Shown: piece after piece, positions 10,990-21,019 of the stretch
How the letters are laid out: the number at the start of each line of letters is the position of its first letter
Position numbering within the stretch: the stretch's first letter is position 1
NCBI GenBank assembly: GCA_950097015.1
Contig: CATNEN010000029.1
Coordinates: 2,486,001-2,550,000 of the forward strand
Source of the DNA: Macrostomum hystrix
Taxonomy: Eukaryota > Platyhelminthes > Macrostomidae
DNA length: 64,000 nt
Reading direction: 5' to 3'
Notes under the pieces: generated by a model
The model's input: the letters and a program-made list of their open reading frames with translations, nothing else
The model's database searches: none
What the model was told of the DNA's origin: nothing
Translations under genes and position numbers: made by a program

Positions 10990-11868
10990 ACTTCTCATCC
11001 GGATCCCAGATCCTCATCCGGATCCCAGATCCTCATCCGGATCCCAGATCCTCATCCGGATCCCAGATCCTCATCCGGATCCCAGATCCTCATCCGGATC
11101 CCAGATCCTCATCCGGATCCCAGATCCTCATCCGGATCCCAGATCCTCATCCGGATCCCAGATCCTCATCCGGATCCCAGATCCTCATCCGGATCCCAGA
11201 TCCTCATCCGGATCCCAGATCCTCATCCGGATCCCAGATCCTCATCCGGATCCCAGATCCTCATCCACCAGATCCCAGATCCTCATCCGGATCCCAGATC
11301 CTCATCCGGATCCCAGATCCTCATCCGGATCCCAGATCCTCATCCGGATCCCAGATCCTCATCCGGATCCCAGATCCTCATCCGGATCCCAGATCCTCAT
11401 CCGGATCCCAGATCCTCATCCGGATCCCAGATCCTCATCCGGATCCCAGATCCTCATCCGGATCCCAGATCCTCATCCAGATCCCAGATCCTCATCCGGA
11501 TCCCAGATCCTCATCCGGATCCCAGATCCTCATCCGGATCCCAGATCCTCATCCGGATCCCAGATCCTCATCCGGATCCCAGATCCTCATCCGGATCCCA
11601 GATCCTCATCCGGATCCCAGATCCTCATCCGGATCCCAGATCCTCATCCGGATCCCAGATCCTCATCCGGATCCCAGATCCTCATCCGGATCCCAGATCC
11701 TCATCCGGATCCCAGATCCTCATCCGGATCCCAGATCCTCATCCGGATCCCAGATCCTCATCCGGATCCCAGATCCTCATCCGGATCCCAGATCCTTATC
11801 CGGATCCCAGATCCTCATCCGGATCCCAGATCCTTATCCGGATCCTCATCCGGATCGCAGATCCCAGT
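10990..11868 (+). repeat. 19-bp minisatellite (GGATCCCAGATCCTCATCC)
   Basis: About 46 nearly identical 19-bp copies; every unit holds a BamHI-type GGATCC. One unit at about 11262-11275 is altered and there are a few C/T changes near the right end. Since 19 is not a multiple of 3, three units make 57 nt and keep a frame open (the DPRSSSGSQILIRIP peptide); this is an artefact. Confidence 0.95.
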
Positions 11869-12342
11869 TCAGAAAGGCGACGAGCTTCTCTATAGTAACG
11901 TAACAAGCAGCTGTCGTGAGTGAAGCTTCAAAGATGCTTTTTAAAAGACAAACTTAGATGAAATCCACTCCGACTAACAGAACCTACTTAACTTGAATGT
12001 ACATTTTGCTAAAATAGTTAATATTTATAGAAAAAGTATACTTATTTTATAATTTATAGGAAAAAAGATGCATATGAAAATATTCTTGCTTTAAAATAAG
12101 ATAAAATTCCTAGTGAATAATAGTATCGAGTTGATCCTTAGAAGTCTTGTAACTAAGCTAAAACAGCAACAGAGGCCTATGTTTTAGTGGCTACTAAAAT
12201 GCTTTACTCGGTCAAGAAAGACGTCTGACAAAGTAAATGCTGTTTCTCACTGCCATTTTTCAGGAGTAAAGGCGGTAAAATCTCTTGAAATGTACACTTT
12301 ACGAGTGTTAACTATTTCTTGGTCGAATTCAGTAGTACAGGT

Positions 12343-12585
12343 TCATTTGAGTCCAGAATTACTGGCCGCAGCGATCTTATTCTTAGCCAAGTTTCCAGCC
12401 TTCATATGAGTTGAATCAGTCAGGTTGTATCGAATATTGGCGCGCTTCTTGGCCCAATCTACAGAGCCAGCACCCTTTTGTGACTTTGCTGTCAGATCCG
12501 GGAATTGCTTTTCATTTCGCCTGTTGTGGGAATGACAATTACAGATTTTTGGACCTGTGAATACAAGAAGCCCCCGACTTGCCAT
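12343..12585 (-). CDS. Small basic hypothetical protein
   Basis: An 80-codon ATG-to-stop frame in AT-rich surroundings. The C-terminal half is Lys/Ala/Asn-rich (SVDWAKKRANIRYNL, KAGNLAKNKIAAASN) with coding-like codon choice. A pyrimidine-rich TTGTATTCACAG lies inside the frame near its start, so this may instead be the last exon of a longer minus-strand gene. I could not find an upstream exon of matching phase; the frame at 13134-13592 does not join it cleanly. No family recognised. Confidence 0.4.
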   Translation of the reverse strand: MASRGLLVFTGPKICNCHSHNRRNEKQFPDLTAKSQKGAGSVDWAKKRANIRYNLTDSTHMKAGNLAKNKIAAASNSGLK

Positions 12586-13133
12586 GCTCCATCAACTGGC
12601 ATGCATTAACAATGTTCGGGCTACTTCTTGTGCATTAATTCTATAGGATAACTCCTGTTTTTTCCGATCGTCAAACTTCAAACGTCAAACATCGACCCAC
12701 TACCTATTGTATTACCTGTACCTTAAAAAACTATGCGCAGTAGTTAGTGCAAGTTTGGCCATCGTTTTTATTATGAAAACTATACGAGCTAATTAAAACT
12801 AGTGTGATGTACCTAATTTTATGAACTAATTACCTGAAACATGAGCTCATTGCAAGTGTGGACCTTCACCCACCAAAAACCCACATTCCCCATGTCCCAC
12901 TAGGTGTGGTCATCATTTGATGGGGAAGCCATTCCATAACTGGTTTTAGGTAGGAAAAAATAATAGAAAAATTTATGAATCTAAACAAACTGGAACTATT
13001 TTATTTGATTAAAGTTCAACAAGCCCCTACTTTCTGTTCGCTATTGTCATGTCAGTTTGGTCCGACACTCGACTCTTGATATGTTTGCCGCTATTAAACA
13101 CTTTAGAAAGTATCAATTTAGAAAGCTAATATT

Positions 13134-13592
13134 TTACCGACGGTCCGACGACCTAAAGCTGCGGCACTTGGCTGCCGGATCGTTAGACTTCAGGTTAGAA
13201 CAAGATCTTGCAGTCTGGTGTATATCAGGGAACAGGTAGGAAAACAGCAGGTTCCACACGCGGCAGAAGTAACGCTTCTGACATTCAGCAACAGCCTTCT
13301 TCACTCGCTCACCGGCTACGGCCACTCGCAGGCGAATGTTGACAATGTCGCAGGGCAGACAGGGCCGATCGCCATTGACGCAGTCGATGCCTGGCTTGGG
13401 CAGCTGCTTTAGCGGCAGTCCGGGGCCGCGCCATTGAGCACGCTGGAATCGTTTGAAACGTGACATATCGTGGCCTTTATTAACAGCTTCTTCGTCCGAA
13501 CAATCTTGCTTATCGTCATCGAATAGTTTGTACACTCGTCGACCATCAAAAACTTCTTCATCGAAGCCTCTACCGAACGATATCCAAGCCAT
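13134..13592 (-). CDS. Hypothetical protein, probable diverged paralogue of the Cys-rich gene
   Basis: The minus-strand frame from the ATG at 13592 gives 152 residues; the frame is open further upstream, and that ATG starts the hydrophilic coding-like part (MAWISFGRGFDEEVF). The middle holds CVNGDRPCLPC, then ERVKKAVAECQKRYFCRVWN followed by LLF. This aligns with ERLERGIDVCQRCNFYHFWN plus LIY of the gene at 9728-10645: 8 identities in that 20-residue stretch, all at conserved types (E, R, C, Q, F, W, N). The last 30 residues look less constrained, and an intron may begin there. The retrotransposon at 13818 sits about 225 bases upstream of the ATG. Function unknown. Confidence 0.5.
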   Translation of the reverse strand: MAWISFGRGFDEEVFDGRRVYKLFDDDKQDCSDEEAVNKGHDMSRFKRFQRAQWRGPGLPLKQLPKPGIDCVNGDRPCLPCDIVNIRLRVAVAGERVKKAVAECQKRYFCRVWNLLFSYLFPDIHQTARSCSNLKSNDPAAKCRSFRSSDRR

Positions 13593-13817
13593 GCTTGACA
13601 ATCCAAACGATGAGATAGTTGTTAAAAAATATGCAGATCGGACGAGTCTAAGCAAATATTCGATATTCATATGCCGTTTAAGTACAACTTTTAAAGCCAC
13701 AGACTAATTAGCGTTTTTACGATTGTGCGCAAGCAGTTCAATGGGGCCGTATTTAATCTCTTTCACTACATGTAGCGTTAGAGCAAGCTTTAAACAATCG
13801 AGGCACCATGATACCAC

Positions 13818-16394
13818 GCCCCCTTCCACTCGCCCTGATGAGGCTCAAGGCTTCTTCAAGCAACTCTCGGCGCTGGTGGAGGAGATGGCACGAGACACTG
13901 TGGTCGTTCTTGGAGACCTGAACGCAGTTGCACGGAGGTCCAAGCGGTCGCTGTTTGTTACGCCACGCGAGAACAACAATACCGAAGCACTGGAGGACTT
14001 CCTGGAAAGGCAGGACATGGTGTCGGCCAACACACGTTTCGGCAAACCACCGAGCAGGCTCGCAACCTTTGTGGGCTGCAAGCGGAGAAGGCGGAATGCG
14101 CGCCGCCGAAATGCTACGCGACGGCTAGCACAGCTCGACCACGTGCTTGTGCGCTCTCGTGAGCAAGGCCGCGTTGCCAATTGCCGCGCTATCACGCCGC
14201 TAGTCCTGCGGTCCGATCACAAGCTCCTCGTCTGCGACCTCAACCTACGCGATCCGCTCTATCGCCCGCCTAAGCGGCCACCGCGGCGCTACTACCGTGC
14301 GCTTAAGGACGCTGACACGCGCCGCCGCTTCGCTACCGCATTCACCACCGCGCTGGGCGGCAGGTGTGGAAGTGCCGAGTACGCGGAGATCAGCGCTGCT
14401 GTTCGAGCCGCAGCGGAGCAAGCGGTCCCACTGATGCAGCCGGCCCAGCGTGGGCTGCCGGTCTGGCAGAGTGACCCCGTGATCCAGCAAGCGAGGGAGG
14501 AACTGGAGAAGCTCCGTCTGAGCAGGCGACCTACACGCGAGGCTGAGGAGGCCCTAGCAGTCGTCTACCTGCAGCGGCAGCAAGCCGCTGTGGATGACGC
14601 CATCAAGGCCGTGTCAGCCGCTGGGCCCGACGCTAAAGGTCGAGTGGCCTGGTCCGCCATCAATGCTCTGACGGGGCGAAAGCGGCGCCTACAACTGAAC
14701 TTGGCTGGCGACACTGCTGAAGAGCGCCGCAACGAGCTGCGCGAGTTCTTCGCCGCCACTGTCAACGCGCCGCCACCCCCGCAACCCAACAACCTGAGAC
14801 TGCCGCCGGAGACGCCGTTACCGTCGGCAGAGAGTTTCAACGTGGCACCGGTCACCAAGGATGATGTTGTACTGCTGGCCCAAAAGTCATCGGGCGGCAA
14901 AGCGCTGGGTCCAGACGAGGTACCCATCGAAGCACTGCGGCTCCACTGTGTGGCTGGCGAGGTCGCCAGTGTGATGAATCGCGTGCTTTCCGGTGAGGCA
15001 GCGCCCAACGAATGGACCATGGCCCACATCGTCGCGATTCCGAAGAAGCCGGGCACCACAAAGCTAGAGGAGCATCGAGGCATCTGCCTGCAGTCCTGCG
15101 CTGCGAAGCTGTTTAACCGGATGCTGCTATCCCGGTTGCAGCCCGTGTTGGATCCCTACCTGCGGCCCGAGCAGAACGGGTTCCGACCCCAACGCGGCAC
15201 AGTGGCGCAGATCCTTGCTCTTCGCCGAGTCATCGAGGAAGCGAACATCCGCCAGTCGATCCTGATCTTCGTAGATTTCAGGAAGGCCTTCGACTCGGTG
15301 TTGAGGGCCGCGCTCCCATTGGTGCTTCGCGCTTACAACGTGCCAGAGCAGCTGGTTTCCGCCGTCATGGCGATGTACCACGACACCAAAGCTGCCGTGA
15401 TGACACCGGACGGCCTATCGGATCCCTTTGACACATCCTCCGGAGTGCTTCAAGGGGACACGCTGGCGCCGTTCCTGTTCGTTCTGGTGCTAGACTGGGT
15501 GCTGCGCACTGCCATGCCGACTAATGACGACAGTTTTCTGCTGCGGCGACGCGTGGGTCGACGCCAACCAGAGAGGCGGCTCAGCGTGCTTGGCTACGCC
15601 GACGATCTCGCCCTGCTGTCCTCGACTGTCGAGGGCGCCCAACGCCAGCTGGATAGGCTGGTTGCTGCGGCGGCGAGCGTCGGTCTGGTGGTCAACACGC
15701 AGAAGACCGTCGTGCTCTGCGTGCCGGGCGACATCGAGGCCGCAATTTTCTGCCGAGGCGCTGACGGGCAGGTGGCAGAACTCCCGCGCTGTCAGCAGTT
15801 CGTCTACCTTGGCGGTCTGGTGCCTAACGTCCGCGAGGATCTGCGGCGTCGCCGCGGTCTTGCCTGGGCAGCCTTCCACTCGGTGCGAGCTGTCCTGCAT
15901 TCCGTGGCCCTGCCTGACCGTCAGAGGGCGGCGCTGTTCCAGGCGGTGGTCGAGACTGTCCTGCTTTACAACGCCGAGACATGGACGCTGACGGAGACGC
16001 TGGAGCATCTAGTCGATGCAGCGCACGCTGGCCTGCTGCGCGCTGCCTTCAAAGTCGGCAATGATGATCGGACCACCAACGCGGCACTCTATCGCCGCGC
16101 CGGCCTGACCCGTCCAAGCGAGCTGTTGCGCCGTCGGCGGCTACAGCTGGCAGGCCACCTAATCCGAGCCGAGGAGTACTGCCCCCAGCCCGTGCAAGAG
16201 GTACTTCTGCTGACGACGCAAGCACCCTACCGGCGGGGGCAAGCGCGAACTCGGCGTTTCGTCGACTGCCTGCTAGCCGACGCCGGCGCCCCGGATACTG
16301 CTGGGGGTCCTGCTTTTGTTTGCGCCCAGGCCTTGAAACATGCCTTCTGACGCCATGGACCATGGAGAGACCTGGCGCATATTGTTGTTGTTGT
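13818..16394 (+). mobile_element. 5'-truncated non-LTR (RTE-like) retrotransposon with 10-bp TSD
   Basis: A perfect 10-bp direct repeat ATGATACCAC flanks the insert (13808-13817 and 16395-16404). The insert starts inside the endonuclease domain and ends with a short 3' UTR and a (TTG)n tail at about 16382-16393. This is the expected outcome of target-primed reverse transcription with 5' truncation. APE plus RT on one frame, a short 3' UTR, a simple-repeat tail and an ETWTLT-type segment after the RT point to an RTE-like clade, though I cannot place it firmly. Confidence 0.9.
13819..16350 (+). CDS. APE endonuclease (partial) plus reverse transcriptase polyprotein
   Basis: About 843 codons without a stop inside the retrotransposon. 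The APE-type endonuclease lacks its N-terminal part but keeps GDLNAV (about nt 13915), a QLDHVLV segment and SDHKLL. The RT follows with the palm motifs FVDFRKAFDSV (about 15268), GVLQGDTLAPFLF (about 15443) and the catalytic GYADDLALLS (about 15592). A C-terminal segment carries NAETWTLTETLEHLVD. The frame is intact from the truncation point to the stop, so the insertion is young or the copy is recent. Loss of the N-terminal catalytic residues and of any 5' promoter makes it non-autonomous. The frame runs back into host DNA to 13723 by chance. Confidence 0.92.
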   Translation, partial: PPSTRPDEAQGFFKQLSALVEEMARDTVVVLGDLNAVARRSKRSLFVTPRENNNTEALEDFLERQDMVSANTRFGKPPSRLATFVGCKRRRRNARRRNATRRLAQLDHVLVRSREQGRVANCRAITPLVLRSDHKLLVCDLNLRDPLYRPPKRPPRRYYRALKDADTRRRFATAFTTALGGRCGSAEYAEISAAVRAAAEQAVPLMQPAQRGLPVWQSDPVIQQAREELEKLRLSRRPTREAEEALAVVYLQRQQAAVDDAIKAVSAAGPDAKGRVAWSAINALTGRKRRLQLNLAGDTAEERRNELREFFAATVNAPPPPQPNNLRLPPETPLPSAESFNVAPVTKDDVVLLAQKSSGGKALGPDEVPIEALRLHCVAGEVASVMNRVLSGEAAPNEWTMAHIVAIPKKPGTTKLEEHRGICLQSCAAKLFNRMLLSRLQPVLDPYLRPEQNGFRPQRGTVAQILALRRVIEEANIRQSILIFVDFRKAFDSVLRAALPLVLRAYNVPEQLVSAVMAMYHDTKAAVMTPDGLSDPFDTSSGVLQGDTLAPFLFVLVLDWVLRTAMPTNDDSFLLRRRVGRRQPERRLSVLGYADDLALLSSTVEGAQRQLDRLVAAAASVGLVVNTQKTVVLCVPGDIEAAIFCRGADGQVAELPRCQQFVYLGGLVPNVREDLRRRRGLAWAAFHSVRAVLHSVALPDRQRAALFQAVVETVLLYNAETWTLTETLEHLVDAAHAGLLRAAFKVGNDDRTTNAALYRRAGLTRPSELLRRRRLQLAGHLIRAEEYCPQPVQEVLLLTTQAPYRRGQARTRRFVDCLLADAGAPDTAGGPAFVCAQALKHAF

Positions 16395-16502
16395 ATGATA
16401 CCACATTTGAGCATACCGAAATGCTGTGAAATTTTTTAATTCAATTAATTGTAGTGTCGACATTCACTGCAGCCAAATCTAGTGCTATAGACTTTGTAGA
16501 CC

Positions 16503-16690
16503 AAGGGTTGTAGCCTAGTGGTTAAGGGCGTCTGACTCAAGACTTGAAGGTCGAGGGTTCGAATTCCAATTGAGGGTGATTGATGGTGCGTGTGGCATTT
16601 CCCCAGTCCATGGACTGAACAGCCGTACGCAGCCTTCAGATGCGCCGCGCAATAGCTGCAGCTGCGCTGTAGGTTGCACGGGTGGCTTTC
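16503..16690 (+). mobile_element. tRNA-derived SINE-like copy
   Basis: The tRNA head carries a near-perfect A box (TAGCCTAGTGG, 16511-16521) and B box (GGTTCGAATTCC, 16556-16567). The anticodon loop reads like CTCAAGA (Leu-CAA type), but there is no long variable arm and acceptor pairing is poor, so it is not a functional tRNA. The body contains CAGTCCATGGACTG (16604-16617) followed by AACAGCC, the core shared with the copy at 5188-5356. Confidence 0.65.
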
Positions 16691-16692
16691 AA

Positions 16693-16826
16693 AAGACCGA
16701 AACTTCACAACGCCGAGAAGTAAAAATGCAGGACAGTGTAATAATTTTCGGCGTTGTGAAGTTTCGGTCTTGTGAAGGGGTCTGCCTTTTGGTTTTTCGG
16801 CGTTGTGAAATTTCGGTCTTGTGAAG
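16693..16826. repeat. Inverted/direct repeat trio of a 25-bp motif
   Basis: AAGACCGAAACTTCACAACG plus CCGAGA at 16693-16718 is followed by its near-exact reverse complement at 16745-16771 and a second inverted copy at 16796-16820. Arms 1 and 2 can form a stem of about 25 bp with a loop of about 27 nt. The trio directly abuts the 3' side of the SINE. Confidence 0.8.
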
Positions 16827-17439
16827 AAACCCCGACTGCACATCTGGTCCGATTGCGGCAGGTGTAATTAATAATTATAACGATTATCAATTATAGACTG
16901 CAATTTACACTGAAAAGATCTTTCTCGATGCTGTCAAAACACGAGTAACGTGTGTCCAACAATGAGCAGTTGCTTGCCGGCATTTTCTTGCGAATTCTTA
17001 TAAGTAAATTCTCGTAAATTTATAAGCCTTTCCGGAAACGACCAAATATTTTTGGTCGTCAAGCAGAAATAGAAAAAGTAATATCTTTGAACAATTACGG
17101 ATTGGTTCTATAACTTGTCAGTCTAACTACAATACATTCTGTATTAGCAACACAAAACTAATTTAGTAATAAGTTGAAATTCTCACATAGGGAGGCATAG
17201 ATCGACCGGTTATCAATTTCTGAGCTATTGACAGGCTACTCTAAAGTGTTTCTCTAGATCTGATATACATGAAAAAACCATGGGGAAATATTTTAAGCGC
17301 GTGGCTGCGGTGCCAGATGCAGAAAATGATTGGAGTCATTTACAAAAGTGTTCACGCAAAATACGGGTTCCCTTATTTCTAGGTCTTATACCACACCTAT
17401 ATCATCTGTTATTGTAAAACTGTTTAAAACGACATCAAT

Positions 17440-20400
17440 TCAGCGATAATAGTGCTCGGCTTTCAAATTGGCCGCAATCTCTGCTTCCCAGCGATCGCCA
17501 TTGGCCAGCAGCTTCTCCTTGTTGTACAGCAGCTCCTCGTGCGTCTCAGTGGAGTATTCGAAATTCGGGCCCTGAAATAGGCATACGAGATATTCAATGG
17601 CGTTGAACATGAGGATAGAACTAAACAAACACACTGAGCATTGAAGATGGAGGACAGAACTGAACACACACACTGAGCATTGAAGATGGAGGACAGAACT
17701 GAACACACTCACTGAGCATTGAAGATGGAGGACAGAACTGAACACACTCACTGAGCATTGAAGATGGAGGACAGAACTGAACACACACACACTCACTGAG
17801 CATTGAAGATGGAGGACAGAACTGAACACACTCACTGAGCATTGAAGATGGAGGACAGAACTGAACACACTCACTGAGCATTGAAGATGGAGGACAGAAC
17901 TGAACACACTCACTGAGCATTGAAGATGGAGGACAGAACTGAACACACACACACTCACTGAGCATTGAAGATGGAGGACAGAACTGAACACACACACACT
18001 CACTGAGCATTGAAGATGGAGGACAGAACTGAACACACACACACTCACTGAGCATTGAAGATGGAGGACAGAACTGAACACACTCACTGAGCATTGAAGA
18101 TGGAGGACAGAACTGAACACACTCACTGAGCATTGAAGATGGAGGACAGAACTGAACACACTCACTGAGCATTGAAGATGGAGGACAGAACTGAACACAC
18201 TCACTGAGCATTGAAGATGGAGGACAGAACTGAACACACTCACTGAGCATTGAAGATGGAGGACGGAACTGAACACACACACACTCACTGAGCATTGAAG
18301 ATGGAGGACAGAACTGAACACACTCACTGAGCATTGAAGATGGAGGACAGAACTGAACACACTCACTGAGCATTGAAGATGGAGGACAGAACTGAACACA
18401 CACACACTCACTGAGCATTGAAGATGGAGGACAGAACTGAACACACACACACTCACTGAGCATTGAAGATGGAGGACAGAACTGAACACACTCACTGAGC
18501 ATTGAAGATGGAGGACGGAACTGAACACACACACACTCACTGAGCATTGAAGATGGAGGACAGAACTGAACACACTCACTGAGCATTGAAGATGGAGGAC
18601 AGAACTGAACACACTCACTGAGCATTGAAGATGGAGGACAGAACTGAACACACTCACTGAGCATTGAAGATGGAGGACGGAACTGAACACACACACACTC
18701 ACTGAGCATTGAAGATGGAGGACAGAACTGAACACACTCACTGAGCATTGAAGATGGAGGACAGAACTGAACACACTCACTGAGCATTGAAGATGGAGGA
18801 CAGAACAGAACACACTCACTGAGCATTGAAGATGGAGGACAGAACTAAACACACGCATTGAGCATTGATCGTCACTCACCTCAACAATGGCATCCACAGG
18901 ACAGGCCTCCTGGCAGAAGCCGCAGTAGATGCACTTAGTCATGTCAATGTCGTAGCGAGTAGTCCGCCTAGAGCCGTCCTCGCGCTCCTCGGCCTCGATG
19001 GTGATGGCCTGGGCCGGGCATATGGCCTCGCACAGTTTGCAGGCGATGCAGCGCTCCTCACCACTAGGATAGCGGCGGAGGGCGTGTTCGCCGCGGAAAC
19101 GCGGACTAAGCGGCCCCTTTTCAAACGGATAATTAATCGTGGCCGGCTCCTGGAACACCTTGGCCAAGGTGATGCCCATGCCCTTAATGAGCTCGAGGAA
19201 GAACATGTTGCGCGCGCTCTCGTCGCCAATGGTGCGCCAGTCATCAGCGGGGTCGGGCCGCGACACTAGCTCTGAGGATGAATAAAAAATGTATTTTCAA
19301 CTCAGTGTGTACCTTTAAACTAATGAGTCTGCTCTTGCAGGACATTAGGAAAATATATATAACTAGGAAAACTTACTATAAGAAGAGACAGACGATGACG
19401 TTTGTAGAGATCTCCTTGCAATACAGTGATCTAAAATGGACAAACATAGGTATGTACTATTACATATATAGCTTTGTAGTTTAATGATCTAATACATCAA
19501 TGGTAAGCAAACATTTGGTTGAATACAAACTTGTAGGGAAACTGAGTCAAGTCAAGTCACGATCACCATAACAATTTTTCTAAACAATCTAAGCTAGTAA
19601 TTGTGTATTCAGCAATCTAGACCTCATATATCAGTTTTGAATGACAACAATTTTAGGGTGGATTTCTTATTGAAATGATTGTCTTTCAAAAAATTACATC
19701 ATTTCTCTTTTAAAGTAGGACCTTGTCTATTTTTTTAGTTTTGGATAAGAATCCTTTCAATAGGAAATCTGCCCTAAAAATCACATTCCCAAACTAAAAT
19801 ACTTTATTTCTTTAGCTAGTATAACTAGAGTTATTTGGCAAACAAAAAGAACTGTGGGTTACAAAGTGCAGTTGCACCCCCTCAGTTTCTGAAGATGATC
19901 TTTTTAAATGATATGGTACATATAAATGATAGTCAACCGAAAGTGCAGTGCTTAATATACTTTTGGCTTCAGGTAAGCTACAATTGTTTGTTGAAAATTT
20001 AAGGAACTATAATTTTAAACTTATTTGTATTTAGTTTTGGATCACATTTATTTTTCTTTAAAAGTTGTATTGAAATGATTGCCTTCCTAATCTTATTGTA
20101 TTCAACCATATGTCCATTTAACTATTGTAAAAATGTGCGGTTATTTTGTTTGATATTCTGATTGTTTGATCTGATGATTGATTAAAACTATGATTTAAGC
20201 ACTGTATAGAAATTTCAAATGTGATCTTTGTTGTCAACTAAAACTATTTTGTAAAAGAATGACTTTCATCCAACAGAATGTCCAGTCCTTTTACACTTTT
20301 AATAGGAAAAAATATGTTAAAATATTTATTAGTCTGATTATATCCAAAGTACTAAGAAACCACAAAATGTGTACAGTGTATAAAATGCATGTGTATCTAC

Positions 20401-21019
20401 ATTGAAGTTTATATAAATTGCAATAACAGAATGAAAAAAGAAAGTGACAGACTCTAAATTAAATAAAGGTACAAAGCTGTAAGCAGTTTTATTGTGAATA
20501 AATATCATTTATTATTTTTTAAATTAGTTAACATTTACAGTTACAACTTCAAGTTGTTATATCTTAACTGCCAGCCATTAATCATATAGCTGAAGCAGTT
20601 TTTAATAAAGTTTTTGTTACTTAAATTTTTACCAAAATGGTCCATACTTGCTAAAAAGTAGATTGTAATTATTACAGGGATACACTTTATTAGGACCAGT
20701 TACAATTATTTGTTCCAGGCTATGATTTGATTATAATTCACTTTAGTAGTAAAAGCTTTGGCAAATATACTTTATAATATGATTCATGGCACAAAAAAAA
20801 CAAATTAAATTCGCTTTCGGTAAATGTTTATCACTTTGCCTTTATTGATCACTATTAAATAAATTTAATAATTAAAAGTTTCATACAAACAAGGAAAATT
20901 ATATGCAGAGGTCTACAGAGTAAAATTATATAGGCCCCTAATAGCAAAGTACTGATATCTTATGACTCACAAGCAGAATTAACTGAAAATATCTTTCGAA
21001 GAAGCAATTTTGATGACAT
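17440..21019 (-). CDS. NDUFS8: NADH dehydrogenase Fe-S protein 8 (complex I TYKY subunit)
   Basis: Four exons on the minus strand: 21019-20971, 19430-19377, 19271-18880, 17571-17440; 627 nt, 208 residues (human about 210). All junctions are GT-AG and phases agree (1, 1, 0). Exons 1-2 encode an amphipathic basic mitochondrial presequence (starts [12 protein letters not shown], later RRSLQTSSS). The mature part is highly conserved: [20 protein letters not shown], then two 4Fe-4S motifs [12 protein letters not shown] and [12 protein letters not shown], ending in AEHYYR. The protein carries clusters N6a/N6b in the peripheral arm of complex I, passing electrons toward ubiquinone. Oddity: the last intron (17572-18879, 1308 nt) is a minisatellite whose length is a multiple of three and which is open in the coding frame, so retention would give an in-frame 644-residue protein. 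The gene is head-to-head with RPB1. Confidence 0.96.
17620..18868 (-). repeat. 39/45-bp minisatellite within NDUFS8 intron 3
   Basis: About 30 units containing GAGCATTGAAGATGGAGGAC (plus strand), of 39 bp or, with an extra ACACAC, 45 bp. Both lengths are multiples of three. Copies are nearly identical, with one recurring A/G change (GGACGGAACT). Confidence 0.95.
19431..20970 (-). other. NDUFS8 intron 1, AT-rich
   Basis: A 1540-nt intron between presequence exons 1 and 2; donor GTGAGT and acceptor TTTTAG. No repeat or nested gene seen. Confidence 0.8.

Noticed and set aside
10921-11895. 324-codon open frame of DPRSSSGSQILIRIP repeats
   Set aside because: Created by the 19-bp minisatellite, whose three phases all lack stops; no non-repeat protein part and no splice context.
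12571-13133. Joining the frames at 13134-13592 and 12343-12585 as one spliced gene
   Set aside because: The possible donor CG/GTAAAA and acceptor CACAG give a frame with an immediate stop; no other donor fits.
16503-16575. Functional tRNA-Leu gene
   Set aside because: A and B boxes are good, but acceptor-stem pairing and the long variable arm expected of tRNA-Leu are missing, and the shared body marks a SINE.
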